Positions 1-11,759 are shown, numbered from the stretch's first letter. The stretch is DNA of 64,000 nt from Adiantum capillus-veneris (GCA_014529385.2 CM043969.1:71152176-71216175); one strand, 5' to 3'. Numbers and translations: made by a program. The notes: generated from the sequence alone by a model not told the origin.

Positions 1-283
1 ATCTCATTGGACCCCTATGCAGAGTGCATATTAAGCAAGCCTGCTAGCCTTGGGACAAGTGTCCCCCTTTCCCCTTTGAGAGAGAGAACTTGATAAATGC
101 ATAATCAATTAATTTAATTAATTAAATTATCATTGGACTCCTTGAGAGGCAAACCAATAGGCTTTAGGCACACAATGAGGGCAACATGAACAGGAACTTG
201 ACCTAATTACTTCTTTAAACCATGCTTGACTTGTGTGAGGGTGTGTGTGTTCTCTCTCTAGCTCCTAAAATGACGGCTCACCC

Positions 284-284
<1 letters not shown>

Positions 285-314
<30 letters not shown>
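285..314. repeat. Poly-C homopolymer tract (30 C)
   Basis: An uninterrupted run of 30 C follows CACCCA. The matching place in the second copy (about 12,113) has only a short C run, so the tract expanded in this copy. Its exact length may be a sequencing or assembly uncertainty. Confidence 0.9.
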
Positions 315-394
315 TTGAGTAGGAATCATGTTGACTTTTGGGAACACCTTGAACCCTTCAAGATTGGGGAAGGTTCTCACTACAAGCTCAACTC

Positions 395-560
395 AAGCCC
401 GGAAAAGGTTCCCACATCAAGCTCACGGCAAGCACCTCAAGCACCTTAGTCATCAAGCACCTCAAGCACTTTAGTCAACAAGCATGACAAGCACCTCAAG
501 AGCCTTCGCCAACAAGCATAACAAGCACCTCAAGCACCTCAGTCAGCAAGCACCACAAGC
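395..560. repeat. Degenerate short tandem repeat, unit near AAGCACCTCAAGCACCT
   Basis: AAGCACCTCAAGCACC and close variants recur head to tail, with AGTCA or AGCATGACA interruptions. The same array lies in the second LTR-like copy at 12,150-12,370, so it belongs to the repeat family. Confidence 0.7.
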
Positions 561-874
561 ACCTCAATCTTGGGCCGGGTTCCCACCTCAAGGATAGCCC
601 TAGCTTTTGCCTAAGGTCAAAGGACTTTTTAACACTAACCTTTGGAGGTCTTTAATGAAGCTAACCCTAAGGTCTTTAAGATCCATTAGGTAGCATTGAT
701 CTTTGATAGACCATCTCTCATTTGGACCCTTTTACCTTGGCCCCGTGTTGAGATAGATCCATAAGCACACGTCCGTATCCTACCCCTTGTTCCCATTTAT
801 TCTCCAACATTGAATGATCAGTTTAATATGAGAAAATCATTTGGGTTGCTTCAATATTAGATTTTATGATAGGA

Positions 875-2720
875 CTACTAAAGCGAATGGTTCTTTTGAA
901 AGTATTAAAACAAAGCTTACCTCTCAACCTATGTTAATATTATCGATCCTCTCAAAACCTTAAACCTTCTGAAGTCCAATGTGATACTTGTGGACACTTC
1001 CTTAAAGGTGTATTGCTTTAATAAGGTCATGCCATAGTATATGAAATTAGGAGACTAAATGACTAAGAAAAGAATCTAGGCATTTATAGAAAAGAGCTAC
1101 TAGCTATCTTACACACCTATTGTAGATGCATGGAAACATTATCTCCTACGAACTCCATTTATTGTTCACACAAATTACCAAAGTCTTAAGTACTTTTTGA
1201 CACAAACCAAATTAAGTGACAAGGAAATGAGGTGGGCAAATACTCTTTCATAATTTGATTTTAATATTTCTCACATAAATGGTAAGCACAACCAAGTGGC
1301 CAATGCTCTTTTACATAGACCAAGGTATCAATATCTACTCACAATAATCTATCCTCTATGAAAATTGAGTACGCTACTGATTTAGACTTCAGTAATGTAA
1401 TCTTAGTAGGGAATAAAGAGGAACCATACACTGTGCAAGATGGTAATCTTGTGTATGTTATAGGTTATGTGTTGCACATAGCTTGCATGAATGTGTGAAA
1501 TTCATGCTTCCCCTTATGTGTGACATAGAGGGATCCAAGCTACTATCAGGGGAGTAGAAATGTACTTTTATTGGCCAAGAATGAAGGAAAACATACAAGA
1601 CTACGTTTCCAAATGCATTAATAGAGAAGCAGGCTTGCATCCACTATCTATTCCTAAATCCCCATGGGAGAGTATATACATGGATTTCATCTTTGGATTT
1701 TCAAGATCTATTCATGAAAATATGGGAATACAGAGAATAGTAGGCAAATTTAGTAACAAGCACATTTTATACCAGTCAAAAAATCCATCAAAGCACATCA
1801 TATGGAAACCCTCTTCATATCATAGATCTTTAGGTATCATGACTTACCAACATCCATAGTATCCAAGAATGACCATTAATTTTTGGGTGGAGAGGTCTCT
1901 TCAAAAACCTAGATACTACATTGAATTTCTCCTTCACCTATCACCCACAAATGGATGGCCAGCAAATTTAGCCATTATTGATCTACTCAAAGCCTATGTT
2001 ACAAAGGTAGATCAAAGAGATCAATTGGGAAAGTATTTTCCCTTGGTAGAATATGTATGCAAAAACATTGTCCACACTTCTATACAAAGGCACCCTTCCA
2101 AGTTATTGAAGAAAGACCCAAGCTCTCATTGATAATCAAGACACTTGGGAAGATTTTTGCTCTGCTTATAAGTATAGTAGAGACCTTAAAGAATCTTTTA
2201 ATAAGATCAAGGAGACTATATCCATCATGTAACAAAAACAAAAGGCTCTTGCTGAGAACAATACAAAATCCTTAACCTTCAAAGAGAATGATTGGGTATT
2301 TCTTAAATTTTCAAAAGCATGCATAAGCCATACATTAGGAAAGGTGAAACACTGATGCCCAATGGTCCAAAATATTATGCTAAGCTATCAAAAAGATAAT
2401 AAAGTCTTAAGTCCATCAACTAATCGGCTTATAAGTTAAGGTTACCTAGCACTTGGCTCATTTATAATGCTTTTCATGTGAGCCTTTTGAAACCTTATAA
2501 GGGTAAACCACCCAAAGACCTAGTGCTTGAAGATCCACCTAAATTTGAAGGTCAAGAAGAGATCCAATGACTTGAGAGCATCCTACAACATGAAGACAAG
2601 GTTTTATAAGAAGTGGTAAGACTATCCAATGATATCTTATTAAGTTCAAAATCTATCCTTTTGAAGATGCAAGGTGGATGCATGGGACCCAACTAAAGGA
2701 TATTGCGAACCTTGTAAATT
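875..2720 (+). pseudogene. Ty3/gypsy chromovirus pol relic: RNase H, integrase, chromodomain
   Basis: Broken + strand reading frames spell the end of a chromovirus polyprotein. A stretch near 930 resembles the segment just before RNase H. The RNase H part runs about 1,085-1,325, with YRKELLAI, SLKYFLTQTKLSDK and a GKHNQVANAL-type end. The integrase zinc-binding region and YFYWPRMKENI follow at about 1,530-1,640, then GLHPLSIPKSPWESIYMDFI at 1,634-1,690. Near 1,935 is a TYHP-like segment, and at 2,440-2,505 FHVSLLKPYKG, the integrase C-terminal hallmark. At about 2,540-2,690 a chromodomain-like segment ends in DARWMHGTQLKD. Many stops and frameshifts make it inactive. Gag, protease and most of the reverse transcriptase are missing; the LTR-like repeat lies immediately upstream. 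Confidence 0.88.
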
Positions 2721-3095
2721 ATTACAATGACTCGTGTCAAAGGTAAGAACCAAGTATGAAAAAACATGTTTTGCAAATAATTTTATCTTTTTTTTTACTC
2801 TAAGATTTCCTTTTAATGTTCAGAAGTTTTCTTTTAAGTGTATGCATACTATGAATCATGCTTGTGGTAGACATGTACCTCTCGAGTGCCAAGTAGACTT
2901 TGCCAATTTACTCTAGAAGATATAAGGATGGCTAAGTAAAGACATGCTTGCAACATCTAAGTCTTTCAAGCACCAAGTGAATAAGTCACCGCTATGGAAG
3001 GATATCAGTGGGTAAAAAGGAATCATCTACTTGAAGTAAAAGGACTAGTTATGACTTTATTTTCCCTACTCCGTAGTCGAGGATGACTATGATTT
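2721..3095 (+). other. Chromovirus 3' untranslated remnant
   Basis: No gene is recognisable. The stretch lies between the chromodomain relic and the polypurine tract at 3,096, where a chromovirus has its short 3' untranslated region. Short open frames here resemble nothing. Confidence 0.5.
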
Positions 3096-3108
3096 CAAGG
3101 GGGAGGTA
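3096..3108 (+). promoter_or_regulatory. Polypurine tract and probable start of the 3' LTR
   Basis: AAGGGGGAGG followed by TAA and then TGTTATGAG at 3,110 has the form of a plus-strand primer next to an LTR starting with TG. It lies downstream of the chromodomain on the same strand, as expected. The LTR itself cannot be followed far: gag-like sequence of another element appears by about 3,240. Confidence 0.6.
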
Positions 3109-3234
3109 ATGTTATGAGAATTAATTTCTAACCTCTTGAAAGTATCTTACATATTAAATTGTCCACTTTGTTTGTGGGAAATAAAAGAGAACAAGTGATA
3201 TTGATTAAATGGGAATCAAGCATAGTATAATAGC

Positions 3235-4210
3235 ACAAATCTATAGCTTCAAACAAAAACAAGGGGAGTCTATAAAGGATTATGTGAGTAGAATGTGAGA
3301 ATACATCTATAGATGTCCCAAGTTGTATATTACAAGTGAGGAGACACTTGTTTCATTTTTCCTAGAAGGTTTACTCAAAAACAATTTGTATGCCATAATG
3401 TATAGCAAGAAACATACCACACTAAAAGCATGCATTTTAGATGCTATAGACTTAGGGGACAACTTCAAAATATTTAGTGAAGAGATCACTACTAAGGACA
3501 CACAAAGCAAGAAACCGTATTAAATATGCTAGCACAAGTAGGACTTATTGTGGCAGCTCTAATGAATGCCATAGATGATACGTTCAAGTGTATGAATGAC
3601 ATGATGAACAATATGCAAAGGATGATAGTGAGAGGGCTAGGGAAAGGTCCATCATAAGGGCAACCCATGGGAAAAATGAGGCTATCTAAGTGGCGTGCCA
3701 TTGAAGGAAAATGGGCAAATATGAGACCAATGAGTACTATTATTGGCCAAGTTACGATGAAAATGCCCAATATGTGCCTATGAGGTAGCAAGGAAAACTT
3801 AAGTATAGGGAGTGTACATGTATCCACCTAACCTATGGAAAATGAAAAATCCAATGGACAGATCACCCCTACCAAGAAATTAAATTGTGCCATTTAAGTA
3901 CATGCATCTTGAAGGACATGTGGAAGAGAAATCCATAGTATCAATCATGTCCTATAATGAGGCTACTTCATTAACTATGGTAGGAGAGGAAGAATGGTAC
4001 ACTCAACCACAACTTACCATGGTAGAATCAGTCTATCAAACACCTCTAGAGGCAACATTGATTTTCTTTAGTACAAACTAAGGATCTCAACCACCCATGG
4101 TGAAATAAATTCCAGAACCAAGAGTGGGAAATTTCCATAATTGTGGAAAAAATGATTACCTAGAGCTTTGCAAGAATCCTAAGCTAATTGAGGATAACTG
4201 CATGTAGTGT
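3235..4210 (+). pseudogene. Retrotransposon gag relic
   Basis: The conceptual product at 3,240-3,520 has the gag signature: a KQKQGESIKDYVSR-type motif, then an SEETLVSFFLEGL segment and an alpha-helical tail. The part at 3,520-4,080 is a broken low-complexity linker. At about 4,130-4,200 a degraded zinc knuckle can be read (FHNCGKNDYLELCKNP), followed by a second Cys motif with a stop in it. Several frameshifts and stops make it non-functional. It is probably from a gypsy element, separate from the chromovirus upstream because gag lies after that element's 3' end. Confidence 0.75.
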
Positions 4211-4214
4211 GGTA

Positions 4215-4770
4215 GTAAAGCTTCCATTTCTCCTTTAGCTCTTGCCACGCATTCTAGAACCTGCCTAAAAGGCTAGAGCCATAGCATAAAACTCTCTTTT
4301 GGAAGATAGAACAATGTCTCTAAGGGTACAATTAGCCCAAGCTTTGTAGTCCTCAATTTTGAACTTAGTTAGGTGTCTTTTTAAGAGGAGTGCTCAGAAG
4401 TCATCAGAGTTTAAGGATGTAAGAATCCACAATTGCTGCTAGCTTAGTAAATATGTTGTGGAAATTGAGCAGCCCCAGTCCTGCTTTGGGTTTAGGTAAA
4501 CAACACACATCCCATGAAACTTTAGGGATCTTATGTTGGTTCAAGTTTCACTCCCACAAGAAGGATATGAGCAATGCAATTGCTTGTTGAATTTAGTATT
4601 TGGCAGGCTTCCAACACGAAAAAAATTATATTAGAGAGGGCATCAGAACAAAGGCTCTACTCGCCAAGGAGGCATGATAGTTTTTCCATCTGAATATCTT
4701 TTGCCTGAGCTTGATGAGCACCCATTCCCATCTCCGTTTGAAAGTCACTTTGAACCCCATTGGAATCCCC
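4215..4770 (-). pseudogene. Plant LINE (L1-type) reverse transcriptase C-terminal relic
   Basis: Read on the minus strand, this region spells the part of plant LINE ORF2 after the catalytic core: a segment like LRQKIFRWKNYHASLASRA, then IQQAIALLISFLWE, then KIPKVSWDVCCLPKPKAGLG with LLNFHNIFTKLAA. The order and the W-D-x-V-C-x-P-K-x-x-G-G-L-G type motif are typical of plant L1 elements. It is full of stops, 5' truncated and antisense to the neighbouring gag relics. No poly-A tail or target duplication is visible. Confidence 0.75.
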
Positions 4771-4779
4771 AACAATCTA

Positions 4780-5005
4780 AATATGTGATCATCTTGAATA
4801 TGAGAGCATCCTAAACCAAAAACTATTATGGGGACATGTTGATTGGAGGAACACTACAAAGGATCACCCATGTTTTTTATTTTTAATTCTGATAGATCTA
4901 AGAGATTATTTTGATGGAAATGTGCCTCTCAAGAGGAATGTATATAAGCCAAAATTTTGTAACCCTAAAGAAACTATTTAAATAATCAATCTTTGCGTTT
5001 GCTGT

Positions 5006-5074
<69 letters not shown>

Positions 5075-5786
5075 TATCTCTTCACTATGTGTGTGTGTGT
5101 GTGTGTATGTGTGAGTGTGTGTGTGTGTGTGTGTGTGAGTGAGTGAGAGAGAGAGAGAGAGAGAGACAGAGAGAGAGAGAGATCTTATCTCTTCACTATG
5201 TGTGCTACAGAGTAGCCATTGCAAATCCAACAACACCAATAAGCTAGCAACGGTGAGGGCTACTCACCGATGCCAAGATTGCGAGTTTTCAATTCCGTCG
5301 TGAGGCAAGCTCCCACGAGTTTCTAAGTGAGTTATCTTGAAAACAGTGTGTCTGTTTTGCGAGTTCTTTATACCAGTAGGTTCATGGCAAGAAGAGCTAC
5401 ACATTAGGATCATGAAAATTGACAATCAGTGGCATGTAATAGACTACCTATCTTCATATGTGATTGCCGCACCAAGTGGTTACGAGTAGGATATAGGGTC
5501 AAGTCCATAGTTAGTGACTTCTAGGTGAGTAGAGGATTCCCTGTGTTTGGAGGCAATTCAAGGATTTTTTGTCTTATTTTTGTAGCATGAACATCGTAGG
5601 TTGTATTGCAAAGCACATAGGATGTTTGGATTTGATTCCCTAAAGTAATGAATGTGTTAGAAGGTCGATGACAACCATCCGTTTGCTTCCATACGCATGC
5701 GAGTTGAGCTACATCCTTGGCCAAGATTTTGGTATGTTTCTTTAGTTCTCACTATGCTAACATCTTCTCGTGGCATATCCACCAAC
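4780..5786 (+). repeat. Probable 5' LTR (3' part) of an Athila/Tat-like gypsy element
   Basis: The right edge is set by a primer-binding site at 5,788, so the sequence to its left should be U5/R of an LTR ending in CCAACA. The interior holds (GT)n(GA)n microsatellites and no coding sequence. The left edge is not defined, and no matching 3' LTR was found in the window. Confidence 0.45.
5002..5186. repeat. Compound (GT)n(GA)n microsatellite, two blocks
   Basis: A GT run at 5,002-5,030 leads into GA at 5,031-5,070. The spacer ATCTTATCTCTTCACTATG follows, then a second GT/GA block at 5,088-5,181 and a second copy of the spacer. The unit (GT)n(GA)n-spacer is thus duplicated. The apparent reading frame on the minus strand, with alternating Thr-His and Ser-Leu, is a product of the dinucleotides. 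Confidence 0.95.
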
Positions 5787-5787
5787 A

Positions 5788-5805
5788 TTGGCACCGTTGT
5801 CAGGG
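5788..5805 (+). promoter_or_regulatory. Primer-binding site resembling the tRNA-Asp 3' end
   Basis: TGGCACCGTTGTCAGGGA follows an LTR-like end (CCAACAT). It differs by a few G-to-A or C-to-T changes from the TGGCGCCGTTGCCGGGGA site used by Athila/Tat-type gypsy elements. The changes look like old methylated-cytosine decay. It marks the start of an internal region on the + strand. Confidence 0.7.
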
Positions 5806-8128
5806 ACGATAGCCCTAGGTAGGTGACCTTAGACTAGTCCTATGAGGTAGAAGTCCCTCTAGTTTTCTACAGTCTTGTTATTTTATTCTAGATAGGATCC
5901 AACGGTTGGACTCTTGAGATCTTCAGGAAGTGCTAGGGAGCAGGTGACTTGCCTGGATTTTCTGCTATAGGTAGTACTAGTCGTATTTTAGTACTATTGG
6001 TGTGTGAGTGATTTGTGAAGTGATAAAATGAAATCTAGTCTGTGCAAGATAGTGAAGCATTTTTCTAATCATAAATGCAACACCCCATATGATGTAGAAA
6101 GGACATGTTGATTATGATCTAGAGCTATTCATCACAAATTTATTTGCTTGTGTGCTTGTTTGCGCTTAAAATCCTAGAATAGTTTGATCTTTTGCAAAAA
6201 AGTAAAATAAACAAGCTTTTGGGGATACTTGTGCATGACTTAATGATGCTTAGTGTATAAGAAATCATATACAAGAGATCTATTGAGAAAATTTGTAATT
6301 ATAAGACTCTGGACTTCATACGTGTAAGTATGATGTACTAAGATCTAGTAGAAGGCCAAATTTGATAGAACAAACTACACTAGAGTGTTCAGCAAGGATT
6401 TTTTACACTAAGCACACCTTTAAACTAAGGTTTTGACCAATCCAAAAGACAAAGACGGAGCGTCAAAAATGGAAAACTCAAAACTTGTGATTCTAAGCAT
6501 GTCTTTGTATGAAAATTGGTAAAAGTTCTTAAAAACTAGTGCTGGAGATTTCTAGATGTATGTGAATAAGTTGTCAACAATCCATTAGGAGACATCATAT
6601 GCGTATGATGTCAGATTCTAGCATCCAAATTGAACTTTCTGACTTTACACCCATATTTTGCATGTTGTTTTGAGCACATACACAAAGTTTCATTTCATTA
6701 GGACATATAGATCGAGTATTGAGAGGATTTTAACCTTTCTGGGAAGTTCCTTGGTAAAAAGGAGTCAAAGGATACATTTAAGTACACCCTTGTGATCTAG
6801 AGCTATTAAGAAGCAAATAGGAAAAATTCCATTGAATTTAAAGCATTTTGGGCTTGTAAAGGCCAAGAGACACATCAAGGAAAAGTGGATGTTTGAGTTG
6901 ATCATATCTAGCACAAATAGTGTTGAAAGCTGCTATGAGTTTCTTGTGCGGTTGGGGACCTCTAGAGCGAGCCTCACCTCATTTTGACCAGTTGGACATC
7001 ATACTGTATGATGTTTGAAGGGAATTTTTAGGGATTAGAGCTGGCATCAGAATTGACAAGAGTGTTTCGCACCACAAAACAAGCTTAGAGACCAAGTTTC
7101 ATCCAATTTGGATCATCTTTGACTTAGAAGCTTTCCTACAGAAGCTGACAGCAACTATGACAAAATTAGGGGGGAGATTGACATGCCTACAGGTGTTAGA
7201 ATTACAAAGATTGGATTTGGAGTCCAAATTTCAAGTTTGGGCTAATTCTAAGCACTTAGACATCATATGCCTATGAAGTTTGAAGGCTCATTTTAGGGCT
7301 CATGAAGTGATTTCAACTATCCAAAAGCTTTCCTTGTGACCCTAGGATTCCATCTGTCACCTTAAATCAATGCATAGGACTCACATGGGAGAATCAAGTC
7401 CTTATATACAGCTATTTGATTGGGATTAATCCTCTAAGGGGATCTCTCTCCTTAGATCAGTGCATAGGACGCACATAGGGAATCAAGTCCTTATATACAG
7501 TTGTTTGATTGGGATTAATCCTCTAGTTATGCCGATCAACATCATAGAGTACTTAAGTGAGAATCATTGTTTTGACAAAGAATTGTAAAGTCAAAAATTT
7601 TGTACAGATATCTAGAACCAAGGATCCTGCAAAATGGAGATCATTTCGGAGCGCAAAGTACTTTACAAGTTGAGAAAGCAGTTTGAAAGCAAACCAGAGC
7701 AAGGAGAAGCTACAAGCAGACTTTAAAGATAAGAGGTTTGGGTTGATAGTTGTTTGTGTAAAAATTTTGATGAATTTGAGATCTGGTAGGTGTCTTTAGA
7801 CAGATCGAAGAGTGGGAGGAGATCATGATAGCTTAGTGTTGATGGAAGAGAGTGTAAACCAAGGAAGGATAGATCCGCTAGAACCAATCATAGAGGAGGG
7901 CAATGATACTAACACCACTTCTGATGAATCATATTAGTGGATAGCTAACCAAAAACTTGGAGGTTTCCAACATCAAAATACTATGGGGTTATAACCTCCC
8001 AAAAACCCTTAATCATACCCAAACACACGGTAATCTTTCTAAAGGGAACAAACACCCATGGAGCCCTAGTGTATGTAGATGTTTGAGGACATCAATTCAT
8101 CTATATTGAAGAACAACCAGCTAGATGA
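5806..8128 (+). other. Untranslated leader of the gypsy element, no gene seen
   Basis: No recognisable coding frame occurs between the primer site and the first broken ORF at 8,129. Short palindromic CATCATATGCGTATGATG-like words recur near 6,595, 6,990 and 7,262. A long untranslated leader is usual in Athila/Tat elements, so this is probably element sequence. It could also contain later insertions. Confidence 0.45.
7361..7530 (+). repeat. Two-copy tandem repeat, period 90 bp
   Basis: Copy 1 starts at 7,361 (CTTAAATCAATGCATAGGAC) and copy 2 at 7,451 (CTTAGATCAGTGCATAGGAC). Both continue through AATCAAGTCCTTATATACAG and GATTGGGATTAATCCTCTA. Several substitutions and one indel separate them. 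Confidence 0.9.
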
Positions 8129-8745
8129 TTGGCAATAATCATGGTCAATGATGATGGTGATAGGTTCCACGAGAGGAGGAGGGAAACCACTACCTCATTC
8201 CCAAAAAATTACAATCAATACAGAGACAATGTAGCAAAAGGGAAGATGGTTATGGAAATCCACGAATTTCCTCTTAAATTCACTCTTCCTGGAGCCTTCT
8301 ACATTCATGACAAGAGAGTAGTGAGAGTGGCTACAATTCACAAAAATATTGGGATTTACAAGCACGGGGAGAGGAGAGTCACCTCTTACTACCATTGCAT
8401 GGAACCCCATGTGAATGAACCTAAGCAAATACAAAGTCATGTACTTGTTTTCATATGATTTTTCTATTGGAACCCATATCATTTTTGTTGATAAGTACGG
8501 ACGAGAATACGAGCCAATTCATCTAGAAGATGTAGGAAGAGTGATAACGCCAGAACTATTGGCACAGACTTTTGAAGAGAAGCAAAGCCCATTGAAACCC
8601 CTAGAAAATCTACAAACCCCTTATCAAATGATTACGACACCACATCACAATCAAACAGATAGCCATTTCCTTACCCTTAGAACTCACAAACCTCACCACT
8701 ATCATTTCAAGCATGGCTCAAGTAGTTTGCAACACCAGACCTAAA
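8129..8745 (+). pseudogene. Unrecognised retroelement ORF, broken by a frameshift
   Basis: Two overlapping + strand frames, 8,129-8,458 and 8,415-8,744, look like one coding sequence shifted near 8,410. The first part is rich in charged residues (RFHERRRETTT). The second has YLFSYDFSIGTHIIFVDKYG and EPIHLEDVGRVITPELLAQTF. I do not recognise the domain. Its place between the leader and a gag-like region suggests the amino-terminal part of the gypsy gag or an extra ORF before it. Nothing supports a cellular function. Confidence 0.45.
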
Positions 8746-8959
8746 CATGAAAGGGGGTCGATATCAAGCCGTGTCAGGGCTAGAAGCACCACCAAAACCA
8801 CCATTCCATTAGCAATATCAAGATGAGAGTAGAACGAGAATGCCAAATCCAACCAGAATAGGAGCCCTACATTGAGAATGAAAACGAGAAGAAAGGGTCC
8901 GATAAGAGGAATGACCACTTGCTAGACCGACCAAGAATTACAAATTAAGAGCACCCCTA

Positions 8960-9415
8960 AGTGACGAACACATACCATATCCTTGGCCAGAAAGAACTCA
9001 TAGAGAAGGAATGGGGGATCCTATGCTTTGATTCATGGATCATCGTAGCATCAGACCATCTCAAGTCCAAAAATGGGCTAACAAAAAATATTCCAAACGT
9101 AAGGACCCAAGGGACCACGTGGCAGCATTTTTGGGCGTCATTAGAGCTGAGGTAGTCCTATTCCCACGTAGTTCGTAGGATTTGGGTTAGCTATAGAGGA
9201 GGATGCTGCCACCTGGTTTCATTCCATTGAACAAAGAGATTGCAAGTCAATGGAGGAGATATTCGACGAGTTTATTGAGGAATTCTCTTAAAGAGGGATA
9301 ACTCACAATGCCGTCTTGCGAATCCATAAGTACAAGCAAAAAGAAGGAGAATATGTACAAAATTGGGTTGCATTTATACGACTGTATAATGAAAATTTTA
9401 CAAATTATATGGTAT
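8960..9415 (+). pseudogene. Gypsy gag relic, amino-terminal and central part
   Basis: At about 9,180-9,410 the product reads like a retrotransposon gag domain: AIEEDAATWFHSIEQRDCKS, then EEIFDEFIEEF, a stop, and KYKQKEGEYVQNWVAFI. The AATWF...S and KQ..GEYV..W positions match the usual gag pattern. It has at least one in-frame stop and ends where an AT-rich insertion begins. The carboxy-terminal gag sequence seems to resume near 10,300. Confidence 0.75.
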
Positions 9416-10290
9416 TATACGTTGTATTCCCAAATAATATCGAATAAGACGTATAGTCGATCGTATAATCTTAAAGTCTAAATTTGATTAAATAAAAACC
9501 ATAAACATTAATTTAGATGCCATTCAAGTGCATCCTCGAGTAAATTTTCTAGTCTCTCAAGGAAAAGCTCTAAGCCTATAATTTTTACATTACAAGTATT
9601 AGCTTTTCCTTTTGCAATAACATTCAAAATAAATGTAAAACAAATGATTATCACCAGTGTGAGTAAACGCGTTTACTCTAGCACAAAGGCAAATAATGTC
9701 TATTTATGATACATATCCATCTTCAAGTGTGAGTATATACTCCAACACATTGATAGACTGCTTAAAATCCTAATCTTCTCCTATTTAAGAAACGCAAACA
9801 CAAAAAGAGCAAAGTTTTAATTTTTAAAATTACTCAAACAATAATCAATTTAAATTTAAAAACAAAAAACAAATTCTACTACATACTATATTAAACAAAA
9901 TTTATAGATAAAATTTAAAATTCTATTTTATAATTAACCTAAATCTTTATTTTTTTAAATATTTTATTTTTTCAAATTTTTAATGGAGAGAGAGAGAGAG
10001 AGAGAGAGGATCGCTCTTTCAAAATAAAACAATATTTGTTTGTGTTGAATGGTGTTGGGAGAGCACGTGGTTGCCCTTTCTATACTAGGAATCCTTCAAT
10101 TGAAGAAAACTTTGATGTAAATCTTCTTTAATCAAAGAAAACTTGGATCAAAGTGCAGATAAATAATATGGGAGACTGATTTCATTGTCATGTCATCGTA
10201 ATATATGGCCGTCTCTTTGGGCCATACGTATTATACGACCATTAAACATGTATAATATGTTTAACCATTTTTGTATAATGCAACTTAGGT
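9416..10290. other. AT-rich insertion inside the gag relic, identity unknown
   Basis: Coding similarity to gag stops near 9,410 and resumes near 10,300. The DNA between is much more AT-rich than its flanks, has no coding frame and carries a GA run at about 9,985-10,008. ATTATACG-like words occur at both ends (about 9,411 and 10,227), but no clean inverted repeat or target duplication can be defined. A MITE or another small insertion is possible. Confidence 0.4.
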
Positions 10291-10294
10291 ACTA

Positions 10295-10540
10295 CCAAAG
10301 GAGCACTAAAGTTGAAACACTACATAAAATTTTGCCATGTGGAAGAGTTACCAACACAGTCAAGACTCATGTTGATATTAAGCCAAGGACTGAGGAATGT
10401 GGACCTTCAGAAGGATCTGCATATGAAGAAGAGCACAACTCTAAACGAGTTGACCAAAGAAGCCCTATACCTAGTAGACAATTGTGCGGTCTTCAAGGAA
10501 GGTGATTATAAAGACTTAGATGATGATTCGTCATCATAGC
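10295..10540 (+). pseudogene. Gypsy gag relic, carboxy-terminal part
   Basis: The frame at 10,312-10,539 reads SQGLRNVDLQKDLHMKKSTT, then LNELTKEALYLVDNCAVF and an acidic tail. This matches the end of a gag domain, where 'L...LR..V....P.tl.el...A' is usual. It is separated from its amino-terminal part by the AT-rich insertion. Confidence 0.6.
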
Positions 10541-11500
10541 ATAGTGGATCTAAGTCCACAAAATCAACACAAAAAACAAGGCACTTGTAAGTCAAGAGAA
10601 ACTTATTGAAGAAGTGCTCAAAAGGATAAGCCCATAGACTTGGGTTGCTAAGTCATAGGCTTAGTAACCCAAGTGGTGTGCCATCAAATAAAAATGGACA
10701 AATCATGTGGTGGAAGAGTGCTACTACAACAAGAAATATATGAGAGAGCAATAGCATGCCCCACCAACCCCCAGGGGATTCACCATGATAAACTTACCGC
10801 ACCACGTAAGTGCAGGGGAGGGGGGTTTTTTTACAAGTTACATAAGCGTAAGTTAGGGGCAGGCCCCCAATAATTTATCTCTCAAGCTTAAAAATAAGAG
10901 AGGGGTGTCTTAGTCACTATGCTACACACTCTTTGACTAGTTTTACTCAATTAAATTATGTGAGACCTAAATTTTATTTGTAAGATAGGGGTATGATAGT
11001 TTTTGTTCATTGACTATCGTATAAGCGTAGAAAGGGGGGTCATATTCCCTAATATGAGTTGTAATGGAATTTGCCTATTCAATTTGAGAGTAGCGGAATT
11101 TAATGAGAGTACTTTCAAGAAATGATTTTGTGAGCATAGCGGGTAGACATAATTGAAGATAGCAACATAATTATAGCAATTAGTTAACTTGGCATAGACA
11201 ATACTTTTGCAAGAGAGAGAATTTAGAGAACATGACAACAGTTGAGGACCGGATTTATGTGGAGCCAGTCCCCCCTCCAATAGGCATTTGTATTATGATT
11301 TCTCCCATAAAGAGAGACTTGTTACAATACATTCTTTGTGTTCCTTGTGACCTAGGTGAAGCAATGAAGATGGAAAGCTTCATGCATAACCTAAACTTGA
11401 ATAAATCTTTAACTATACCAAGCCTCAGTCCCAAGACCTCAAACACCTTCGAAGGTGGAGAGAGCTAGCAGGGAATGAGGATAGGGAAGAGGAAGAAGAA
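10541..11500. other. No gene seen; one short inverted repeat
   Basis: No coding frame with family resemblance is visible. At 10,636-10,672 ACTTGGGTTGCTAAG and CTTAGTAACCCAAGT form 15-bp arms with one mismatch around a 7-bp loop. G-rich stretches occur near 10,815 and 11,030. Confidence 0.5.
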
Positions 11501-11759
11501 ACATTTCGTAGGAGAAAGAATTAGTTCCTCACTTATCATACTCTTGTTGCTAGCATACATAATAGCATAGTAATGAAGAAGAAGGAGATGGCAAGCTTAA
11601 GCATTGAAGCATGACTCTTGGATGGATTTGCACTCCATAGCCAAGAGTGTTGGTGTAGGCTCTCAACCTCTACTTGCTTGGAGAGGGAGCTCTTCCACTT
11701 TGCATAGCACACAATGAGAGTGCTTGTGAGTGTGTGTGGGTGAGTATACCCCCTAAGCA

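Larger units (their letters stand above)
1..860 (+). repeat. LTR-like dispersed repeat, copy 1 (cut by the window edge)
   Basis: This stretch matches 11,760-12,672 in order: the CCTTGGGACAAGTGTCCCCC block, a GATAAATGCA block, a C-rich tract, AAGCACCTC short repeats, and a 3' part with TTTAATATGAGAAAAT. It has no coding potential. An LTR or solo LTR of a gypsy element is the likeliest identity, because retroelement coding relics follow both copies. The two copies are clearly diverged, so the repeat is old. The true boundaries are not defined, and similarity stops near 860. Confidence 0.55.

Noticed and set aside
222-449. Proline-rich open frame
   Set aside because: The proline run is the 30-bp poly-C tract inside an LTR-like repeat; no ATG context or family resemblance.
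4898-5239. Open frame with Thr-His and Ser-Leu repeats
   Set aside because: It is the translation of (GT)n and (GA)n microsatellites.
10636-10672. Short hairpin as a terminator or microRNA precursor
   Set aside because: Arms of 15 bp are too short for a plant microRNA precursor and plants do not use hairpin terminators; noted only as an inverted repeat.
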